Assembly: GCA_027486275.1 (NCBI GenBank)
Contig: JAIXPM010000009.1
Span: 1 to 20,819 of the forward strand
Reading direction: 5' to 3'
Origin: Sphingomonadales bacterium
GTDB taxonomy: Bacteria; Pseudomonadota; Alphaproteobacteria; Sphingomonadales; Sphingomonadaceae
DNA length: 20,819 nt
Each line of letters starts with the position of its first letter. The stretch's first letter is position 1. The notes beneath the pieces were generated by a model. The model saw only the letters and a program-made list of their open reading frames with translations. It had not been told where the DNA came from and did no database searches. Made by a program: the position numbers and the translations under genes. Below, in pieces: positions 16,201-20,819 of the stretch.

Positions 16201-18761
16201 TGATTGATGCGCACAACGGCCCGTTGGCCAGCCAGCTCGACGCGCGGCGTGAACCGGCGCTGCGCCGTCGCCTGCCGCGCCTTCCCTATGCGGCGAAAGC
16301 CGATCGCCCGGCCGGCCTGCCAACGCTGGAATATTTCAATGGCATCGGCGGGTTTGCGGAGAATGGCCGGGAATATGTGATCGTGCAGGGGCCGGGCCAG
16401 ACGACGCCGATGCCGTGGATCAATGTCATCGCCAACCCCGATTTCGGCTTCCAGGTTTCGGCCGATGGCGCCGGATTCACCTGGGCGGCCAACAGTCGCG
16501 AACACCCGTTGACGCCGTGGTCCAACGATCCGGTGGGTGATCCGGCCGGACACGCCTTCTACATCCGCGATGACGATGATGGCGCGCTGTGGAGCCCGAC
16601 TGCGGCACCGATCCGCGATCCGGCCGGCACGTATGTTGCGCATCATGGTTGGGGCTACAGCCGCTTTGAATATGCCGTGGCGGGGCTGGAATTCGGCCTG
16701 ATCGAATATGTGCCCATGGCCGATCCGGTGAAGATTTCACGGCTCACCATCCGCAACAGTTCGGGGCGGGCGCGGCGGCTGACGGTTGCTGCGTATGTGG
16801 AATGGGTGCTGGGGCCATCGCGCGCCGCCGCCGCGCCGTTCACCGTCACCCGCAGCGATCCGGCGAGCGGCGCGATGTTTGCCAGCAATGCCTGGGTTAC
16901 GGGTTTTGCCGGCCGCACCGCCTTCCTTGATCTGGGGGGGCGGCAGACCAGCCACAGCGGGGACCGCCGGGAATTCATCGGGCGCAACGGCGATATTGGC
17001 GATCCGCTGGCGATGGCCACCCAGGCGCCCTTGTCCAACCGCGTCGGGGCCGGCCTTGATCCGTGCGGCGCGATGCAGACGCAGATCGAACTGGCCGATG
17101 GCGCCAGCATCGAGATCCTGTGCCTGATGGGCGAAACGGAGGGCGACGATGCCGCGCGCACGCTGATCGAACGCTATCGCACTGCCGATCTTGATGCCGT
17201 GCTGGCCGAAGTGACCGATGATTGGGCCGAACTGCTGGGCGCGGTGAACGTCACCACGCCGGATCGTTCGCTCGACATCATGCTCAATGGCTGGCTGCTC
17301 TATCAGACGCTGGCTTGCCGGATCCGGGCGCGCGCCGGCTTCTATCAGGCCAGTGGCGCCTATGGTTTTCGCGACCAGCTGCAGGACGTGATGGCGCTGG
17401 CCACGGTGCGCCCCGCCATTGCCCGCACCCAGATCGTGCGCGCGGCGGGCCGTCAGTTCATCGAAGGCGATGTGCAGCATTGGTGGCTGCCGCAGGCCGG
17501 CAATGGCGTGCGCACCCGCTTTGCCGATGATCGCGTGTGGCTGGCGCTGGTGACGGCGCATTATCTTTCGGCAACCGGCGATGGCGCGATCCTGTCGGAA
17601 GAGATTGCGTTTCTCGATGGCCCCGTGTTGGCCCCGGGCGAGATGGAAAATTTCTTCCATCCCGGCATCAGCAACAGCTCGGCCAGCCTGTATGAACATT
17701 GCGCGCGGGCGCTGGATGCCAGCCTTGCGGTCGGGGTGCACGGCCTGCCGCTGTTTGGCGGCGGCGACTGGAACGACGGCATGAACCGCGTCGGCCATGA
17801 AGGGCTGGGCGAAAGCGTCTGGATGGGCTGGTTCCTCGATGCCAGCCTGGCGGCGTTCATGCCGATTGCCGCTGCCCGCGGTGACATGGCACGTGTTGCG
17901 GCGTGGACGGCCCATGCCGCCGCCTTGCGCGCGGCGCTGGATGGCGAAGCCTGGGATGGAGACTGGTATCGGCGCGGCTGGTTCGATGATGGTGCGCCGC
18001 TGGGATCATCGGCCAGCGACGAATGTCGGATCGATTCCATCGCCCAATCCTGGGCGGTGATTTCGGGCGGCGGCGATCCGGCGCGGGCGCGCCGTGCCAT
18101 GGCATCAGCCGCTCGCGAACTCGTCTCGACCGAAACCGGGCTGGCGCTGCTGTTTGCGCCGCCGTTCGATCACACGCCGCTCGATCCAGGCTATATCAAG
18201 GGTTATCCCCCCGGCATCCGCGAAAATGGCGGGCAATATACTCACGCGGCCCTCTGGTCGGTCATCGCGTGGGCCATGCTGGGCGATGGCAACCAGGCGG
18301 GTTCCCTGCTCGCCATGCTCAACCCGATCAACCACAGCCTCACGCCCTCGGAACTGCATCGTTACAAGGTGGAGCCATATGTGGTCGCCGCCGATATCTA
18401 TTCGCGGCCGCCCAACGTGGGGCGCGGTGGCTGGACCTGGTATACCGGTGCGGCCGGCTGGATGCAGCGGGCGGGCCTTGAACATCTTCTGGGCGTGCGC
18501 ATTCGCGACGGCTTCCTGGAGATTGATCCCTGCATTCCCGATCAATGGCCGGGCTTTGACGTCACCCTTCAGCACATCGGCTGCAGGTACGACATCAGCG
18601 TCACCAACCCGCACGGTGTGTGCCGTGGCATTGCCGCTGCCGAGGTGGACGGGGTGCCCTGCCCGCAAAACCCCGCAGGCGCCCCGTTGCGGATTCCGTT
18701 GCAGCGCGGCGCGGTTAGCTGCGCGATCAGGATTATTTTGGGTTCTCGGCAAAGCCAGTGA
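10266..18761 (+). CDS. ndvB: Cyclic beta-1,2-glucan synthase (NdvB/ChvB/Cgs)
   Basis: The product is 2831 residues, about the length of rhizobial and Brucella enzymes. GTG 10266 opens the frame; ATG 10275 is equally possible and neither has a good ribosome-binding site. Order: N-terminal region (1-400) without a named domain; membrane segments near 412-460; GT84 glycosyltransferase with TLDADTRLP (D628, D630), SHDLFEG (D743) and RYHRW (R777, W778); more membrane segments near 818-857, 883-905 and 945-980; glucoamylase-like domain (~1004-1480, FYNWYGT, MAHHQGMT); two GT36-type sandwich domains (from ~1548 and ~2023); and a GH94 phosphorylase-like C-terminus (GFRDQLQD with D2370, GGGDWNDGMN with D2501). 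The enzyme uses UDP-glucose to build, size and cyclise beta-1,2-glucans at the inner membrane. No exporter gene (ndvA) or glucan-modifying gene is in the window. Confidence 0.97.
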   Translation: MAAMIAGPFRPRPSPWFGEKPIREELFGLERLQDHARSLAWAQASDTVPRRGVSLNARLADNEARLRQTYRATMLALQVAMPITPAAEWLVDNFHLVERHIRDVRANLPPAFYRLLPKLVAGPFVGCPRVFGIAWAYVAHTDSRFDAEALTGFMRAYQEVQPLTIGELWAVATTLRIVLIENLRRFAVRIEHSQADRQSADALADRLLGVETGVAEPAAVVLAGHHGPVSDAFAVQFVHRLQTHSDGVAQALTWLDALLAERGTNSNAAIISEQERQIGATVTVRNIITSMRVMAEIDWSVLFEKMSPVDDLLAANDTYRAMDFASRNHYRTAIEALARSSPLSEIEVAGRALQAAGKARFADGTVDPRRGDPGYYLVAAGRPLLEAQIGYHAPIRVWPRRLSRRLGLSGYGAVIMGGAALILLVPAVALIGLQIAPAWVLLLLALGAIPALDAAVALVNAGVTRAIPATFLPALELRHGVPEELRTLVAVPVMLTSVHGIAEQIETLEIHHLASLEGDVHFALLSDWGDAPAETQETDAALLALASAGIARLNARYPAIAGGDRFLLLHRRRQWSRSEGVWMGWERKRGKLQELNRLLRGASDTSFITPDGRAPTVPDNVRFVVTLDADTRLPRDTVRRLIGKLAHPLNQPRFDPVSRRVVEGHGLLQPRITPALAIGHEGSWFQRLFSSHSGIDPYAAAVSDVYQDLFGEGSYAGKGIYDVDAFEAALAGRVPESTLLSHDLFEGVFARAGLASDVEVVEEFPERHDVASRRYHRWARGDWQLLPWILGLRRGAGAALPMTGRAKMIDNLRRSLTAPAGVAALFVGWLLPLPAALLWTLFLVLVLAVPALIPFFESLLRWPAGVPAAAQLRALGADLRLALARWGLVVMFLADQAWLMGDAIGRTLIRVMITHRNMLEWVPAAQLADAMRLDTRGYYGRMPGAIILPIIGLGLAVAGGEASWPLALAFALLWIASPALACRISTPPVRPRRLTLDAADNKQLRLIARRTWRYFEFVVTPADNMLPPDNFQEDPAQVIARRTSPTNVGLYLLSVASARDFGWIGTHEAIDRLEATMATLARLPRCRGHFYNWYGTSDCRVLDPPYVSSVDSGNLAGHLIALANACDAWRERPQGDAARLAGVHDALAIFQALPGTSAEPAAAAAALAAGLHAAADGDVDWHDLGLAVMNIGATLAVAVTPDDDDRLFWLAAVAAAIDSHQRDAQPDEEQTHTAARLLALAADARAMAMAMDFAFMLHPDRKLLSIGYSDATGALDENHYDLLASEARLASFFAIAKGDVPARHWFRLGHAVTLGTSGPLLLSWSGSMFEYLMPALVMRPPAGSLLERTECRAVAAHIEYGKQHDLPWGISESAFNARDLELTYQYSNFGVPGLGLKRGLADDLVVAPYATALAAMAQPHAAIANFKRLDQAGAMGRYGYYDALDFTASRLPIGRSVAIVRNFMAHHQGMTIVALANTVFGCIMCDRFHAEPLVKAAELLLQERMPRLVAATPIAAADEAQPAAKTPFISRSVGRQFVTPHTPAPATHLLSNGRYTLMITAAGSGYSRWRDIAVTRWREDPTCDDWGSHIYLRDADSGEIWSAGFQPIRREPDSYAVSFNEDRAEFVRRDGDLTTSMTVLVSAEDDSEVRRVSIGNAGSQVRTVEITSFAELALAPQVADIAHPAFSKLFIETECLPGSHALLARRRQRDPADRETWAAHLIVVDDKAVGSCEFETDRAQFLGRGGNAHRPRAVADGRSLSGSHGAVVDPVFVLRTRVRVAPGETAHVAFWTMAGSSRQAVLEMIDKHSAPTAFERAATLAFTQAQIQLHHLRLGAGQAAQFQRLAGHMLYVSASMRPGAIALAQGAGPQSGLWSLGISGDLPIIVLRIADIEQLAVARELMQATDYWRMKQLSFDLVIINERGTSYVQDLQSALEGLVRASQSRAQFGERSPGTVFVLRADLVPDPTRDLLLAVARVVIDAHNGPLASQLDARREPALRRRLPRLPYAAKADRPAGLPTLEYFNGIGGFAENGREYVIVQGPGQTTPMPWINVIANPDFGFQVSADGAGFTWAANSREHPLTPWSNDPVGDPAGHAFYIRDDDDGALWSPTAAPIRDPAGTYVAHHGWGYSRFEYAVAGLEFGLIEYVPMADPVKISRLTIRNSSGRARRLTVAAYVEWVLGPSRAAAAPFTVTRSDPASGAMFASNAWVTGFAGRTAFLDLGGRQTSHSGDRREFIGRNGDIGDPLAMATQAPLSNRVGAGLDPCGAMQTQIELADGASIEILCLMGETEGDDAARTLIERYRTADLDAVLAEVTDDWAELLGAVNVTTPDRSLDIMLNGWLLYQTLACRIRARAGFYQASGAYGFRDQLQDVMALATVRPAIARTQIVRAAGRQFIEGDVQHWWLPQAGNGVRTRFADDRVWLALVTAHYLSATGDGAILSEEIAFLDGPVLAPGEMENFFHPGISNSSASLYEHCARALDASLAVGVHGLPLFGGGDWNDGMNRVGHEGLGESVWMGWFLDASLAAFMPIAAARGDMARVAAWTAHAAALRAALDGEAWDGDWYRRGWFDDGAPLGSSASDECRIDSIAQSWAVISGGGDPARARRAMASAARELVSTETGLALLFAPPFDHTPLDPGYIKGYPPGIRENGGQYTHAALWSVIAWAMLGDGNQAGSLLAMLNPINHSLTPSELHRYKVEPYVVAADIYSRPPNVGRGGWTWYTGAAGWMQRAGLEHLLGVRIRDGFLEIDPCIPDQWPGFDVTLQHIGCRYDISVTNPHGVCRGIAAAEVDGVPCPQNPAGAPLRIPLQRGAVSCAIRIILGSRQSQ

Positions 18762-18819
18762 ACGAATCCCCCGGTCAGGCGTTTTACCTGCGTGCGCCAT
18801 GCAAAAAAGGAGTGCCGCA

Positions 18820-19026
18820 ATGATTGTGTTTGCCATCGTCAAGGAACCCTATGGCTGGGCGGTTCGCCGCGATGACTGCATGATGATGCCCGCCGCTTGC
18901 CGCGACGCCGCCATTTCCGCGGCCGAACGGATGGTGCGCGCGCTCAGCAATCAAGGTGAGCGGGCCGTGCTGCAATTCGAAAGCGCAGAGGGCCACGGGG
19001 CCGTTGCCGGCAATAATGCCGGCTGA
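18820..19026 (+). CDS. DUF2188-like small protein, 68 residues
   Basis: This short ORF has the clearest ribosome-binding site in the window, AAGGAG (18807-18812), 7 nt before ATG 18820. It lies 58 bp after the glucan synthase stop on the same strand. The product begins MIVFAIVKEPYGWAVRRDD and continues with a helix rich in Ala and Arg (RDAAISAAERMVRALSNQGE), then AVLQFES. The order (strand, GWAVR, helix with an AERM core, strand) resembles DUF2188-type small proteins, whose function is unknown. There is no signal peptide, so it is probably cytoplasmic. It could be part of the glucan synthase transcript. Confidence 0.72.
   Translation: MIVFAIVKEPYGWAVRRDDCMMMPAACRDAAISAAERMVRALSNQGERAVLQFESAEGHGAVAGNNAG
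19006..19023. terminator. Perfect hairpin at the end of the 68-residue ORF, between convergent genes
   Basis: GCCGGCA (19006-19012) and TGCCGGC (19017-19023) form a perfect 7-bp stem with the loop ATAA, ending just before the TGA stop. It lies between the converging rightward and leftward transcripts. No T run follows on the plus strand and only weakly T-rich sequence lies on the other side, so it is a candidate structure rather than a clear intrinsic terminator. Confidence 0.35.
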
Positions 19027-19117
19027 ACCGAGAGGGTCACAATTCGGGTTCAGGAGCTCACCCTTTCCGCCACCACGCAACAGCGCATCTGCCTGATCCG
19101 GCCGGTTCGGGTGCCGA

Positions 19118-19576
19118 TCAGGCCGGGGGCTGCAGTTGCCAGCGCCAGGCGTCGCCGATCTCGTGATCCTGCACGATGCCGGTGAAGCCAAAGCCCAGGC
19201 GACGCAGAATATGGGTGGAGGCGTTGTCTTCCGGCAAGGTTTTGGCCCAGATCGCCAGGGCTGGATCGGCAGCGCGGGCAAGGGCCACCAATGCAACGGC
19301 CGTGCGCCCTGCATGGCCCCGTCCTTCAAGATCAGACCGGGTGAAATAGGCGATCTCCACGCCGTCTGCCCCGGGTGGGCCAACGAAGGCGCCGCCGCCC
19401 ACCATCTCGTCGCCCACAAAGGCCAGATAGGAAATCCACGGCGGGTGGTGGCCCTGTTCCGCATAGAGCTGGCGCGTGGCGTCGAGCAGGGCGATCGTTT
19501 CGTCGGGCCATGGGCCATCGCGGCCATCACAACGGCCATCGGCGGCAATGGGCAGGAGCCGCAGCACCGCCACCAT
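19118..19576 (-). CDS. GNAT-family N-acetyltransferase
   Basis: The product is 152 residues. ATG at 19576-19574 shares its A with the stop of the HNH gene (TGATG), which fixes the start and implies coupled translation; longer readings would run into the HNH coding region. The GNAT fold is visible: strand ISYLAFVGDEMVGGGAF, then motif A with DGVEIAYFTRSDLEGRGHAG (residues 72-90; the R-G-H-A-G loop binds the acetyl-CoA pyrophosphate), and motif B with LPEDNASTHILRRLGFGFTG (114-133). It should acetylate an amine of a small molecule or protein in the cytoplasm; the substrate cannot be predicted. Confidence 0.9.
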   Translation of the reverse strand: MVAVLRLLPIAADGRCDGRDGPWPDETIALLDATRQLYAEQGHHPPWISYLAFVGDEMVGGGAFVGPPGADGVEIAYFTRSDLEGRGHAGRTAVALVALARAADPALAIWAKTLPEDNASTHILRRLGFGFTGIVQDHEIGDAWRWQLQPPA

Positions 19577-20175
19577 CAGGCCAGCAGTTCCACGTCCCAA
19601 TACAGATAATCGCGCCAGGTCTCGTGGCAATAATGCGGCGGGAAGGCGCGGCCGTGGGCCTGGAGATCGTGGGTGGTGGGCTGGCCGGGGCGTGACAGCA
19701 GGTGCATGTGCGCTTCGGCCGGGGTGCGGCCGCCCTTTTTCAGGTTGCACGGCGCGCATGCGGTGGTGACATTTTCCCACGTCGTGCGGCCGCCGTAGGC
19801 CCGCGGGACCACATGATCAAAGGTGAGTTCGCCGCCCGGCACGTTGCAATACTGGCAGGTGAAACGATCGCGCAGGAACAGGTTGAAGCGCGTGAAGGCC
19901 GAGTGGCTGGCTGGGCGCACATATTGCCTGAGCGCGATCACCGAGGGCAGCTTCATGCGCAGGGATGGCGATCGGATCTCGCGGTCATATTCGGCGATGA
20001 TGTCCACCCGTTCCAGGAAGGCGGCCTTGATCGCCGTCTGCCACGGCCACAGCGACAGCGGATAATAGGACAAGGGGGTGTAATCGGCGTTGAGCACCAG
20101 CGCCGGGCAGGCTTCGGGCGAAATCAGGCTGCGTTCGGTGACGAACTTCTGTTCCAGCAACTCAGCCGTCAACAT
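19576..20175 (-). CDS. HNH endonuclease family protein
   Basis: The product is 199 residues from ATG 20175-20173, with GGGGAGGG about 4-5 nt upstream on the minus strand. An in-frame ATG at about 20193 would add six residues. The N-terminal half (ALVLNADYTPLSYYPLSLWP, then a DIIAEYDREIRSP region) is that of the common bacterial HNH family with this length. The HNH core lies at ~107-145: zinc-type CQYC (C107, C110), FDHVVPRAYGG (catalytic H121), WENV (N135), and CAPCNLKKGG (C140, C143). The cytoplasmic protein should nick or cut DNA with a metal ion. Members of this family occur as ordinary chromosomal genes with no clear role, so I would not read it as a defence or mobile-element gene on this evidence. 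Confidence 0.92.
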   Translation of the reverse strand: MLTAELLEQKFVTERSLISPEACPALVLNADYTPLSYYPLSLWPWQTAIKAAFLERVDIIAEYDREIRSPSLRMKLPSVIALRQYVRPASHSAFTRFNLFLRDRFTCQYCNVPGGELTFDHVVPRAYGGRTTWENVTTACAPCNLKKGGRTPAEAHMHLLSRPGQPTTHDLQAHGRAFPPHYCHETWRDYLYWDVELLA

Positions 20176-20319
20176 TGGGCCCTCCCCACACATCGGGGTG
20201 GCAACGCTCGACACGGGCCCAGTCGCACAAGAGTTGCCGCACAGGGGCCGCATCTCCAGGGCCGCCAGCGCGGCCGTTCCGTGATGCGCAGTCTTTACAA
20301 CACATTGTATGTCAGGCCA

Positions 20320-20819
20320 ATGACACCACCGGATTTCGTTGTGGATAATGTGGATAAGTCTCCGATCACCACCCGCTTTGCGCCGTCGCCCACAGGTTTG
20401 CTGCACCGGGGACACGCCTTGTCGGCGCTGCTTGCGTGGCAGCTGGCGCGGCAGTCTGGCGGTCGCTTCATCCTGCGCATCGAGGATATCGACACCACCC
20501 GCTGTCGCCCGGAATTTGAAGCGGCGATCATGGCAGACCTCAAATGGCTGGAGCTGGACTGGGATGAGCCAGTGTGGCGGCAAAGCGAGCGCGGGGCGGT
20601 GTACCGCGCGGCGCTGGATCGGCTGGTGGCCATGGGCGTTGCCTATCCCTGTTTCTGCACGCGGGCCGATATTGCGGCGGCGGCGAGCGCGCCCCATGGC
20701 AGCGATGGCCCGCTCTACCCCGGCACCTGCCGCCACCTCGAGCCCGAAGAACGCGCGCGGCGGCTGGCCAGCGAAGCCGCGGCCTGGCGGCTGGACGTGG
20801 CCGCCGCGCTCGCCATCAC
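20320..20819 (+). CDS. gluQ: Glutamyl-Q tRNA(Asp) synthetase, 3' end cut by the window edge
   Basis: The 166 visible codons match GluQRS, the short class I synthetase-like enzyme. It attaches glutamate to queuosine at position 34 of tRNA(Asp) without an anticodon-binding domain. Motifs are RFAPSPTGLLHRGHA (HIGH-type HRGH), LRIEDIDTTR (ATP/amino acid site) and the zinc-site sequence CFC followed about 20 residues later by YPGTC. The spacing between the two zinc halves is longer than in E. coli YadB. The KMSKS-like part lies beyond the edge. ATG 20320 is used here; ATG 20284, GTG 20341 and GTG 20350 are in frame, and none has a strong ribosome-binding site. GTG 20350 would match the short N-terminus of E. 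coli YadB. The gene is divergent from the HNH gene. Confidence 0.93.
   Translation, partial: MTPPDFVVDNVDKSPITTRFAPSPTGLLHRGHALSALLAWQLARQSGGRFILRIEDIDTTRCRPEFEAAIMADLKWLELDWDEPVWRQSERGAVYRAALDRLVAMGVAYPCFCTRADIAAAASAPHGSDGPLYPGTCRHLEPEERARRLASEAAAWRLDVAAALAI
20340..20357 (+). promoter_or_regulatory. Two adjacent perfect DnaA boxes (reverse orientation)
   Basis: TGTGGATAA at 20340-20348 and again at 20349-20357 are each the exact reverse complement of the consensus DnaA box TTATCCACA. They are head-to-tail with no spacer. They fall within, or just before, the first codons of gluQ, depending on which start is used. The sequence match is plain; DnaA binding is inferred. Confidence 0.5.

Noticed and set aside
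19118..20175. HNH nuclease plus GNAT as a possible toxin-antitoxin or defence pair
   Set aside because: The HNH protein belongs to a common housekeeping-like chromosomal family and the GNAT lacks toxin-type features. Overlap of one base shows coupling but not a toxin-antitoxin role, and no mobile-element signs are nearby.

Overview
The window is GC-rich, densely packed bacterial DNA. It looks like an alphaproteobacterial chromosome, probably Sphingomonadales. This is inferred from the gene types (cyclic beta-1,2-glucan synthase, many exported Ala/Gly-rich hypotheticals, GNAT-HNH-gluQ order) and the base composition, not from a marker gene. I see no rRNA, tRNA, insertion sequence, prophage or CRISPR array.

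Layout. An AraC-family regulator runs leftwards off the left edge (1-1004). It is divergent, across an AT-rich gap, from a rightward series of genes at 1198-9810 whose products are nearly all exported or in the membrane. These are a PliG-type lysozyme-inhibitor-like protein, two small secreted proteins, an M13 metallopeptidase, a CPBP membrane protease overlapping an LprI/DUF1311-like protein, a lipoprotein, a secreted protein with a duplicated domain, a Tat-exported L,D-transpeptidase and aquaporin Z. A 455-bp gap follows, then the 8.5-kb cyclic beta-1,2-glucan synthase gene (10266-18761) and a 68-residue DUF2188-like ORF. Two leftward genes (GNAT acetyltransferase, HNH endonuclease; 19118-20175) overlap by one base. 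The window ends inside gluQ, which has two adjacent perfect DnaA-box 9-mers at its 5' end.

How the genes may work together (inference). The block reads as an envelope-maintenance neighbourhood. It includes peptidoglycan cross-linking or anchoring (L,D-transpeptidase), two proteins resembling lysozyme-inhibitor families, periplasmic and membrane proteolysis, and osmotic adaptation (water channel next to the osmoregulated periplasmic glucan synthase). The most interesting points are the apparently degenerate second YkuD-like half of the L,D-transpeptidase, the 60-70-residue domain repeated in the 293-residue secreted protein, the architecture that protein shares with the 175-residue protein upstream, and the tandem DnaA boxes. 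I see no convincing defence system or wholly new multi-gene system.
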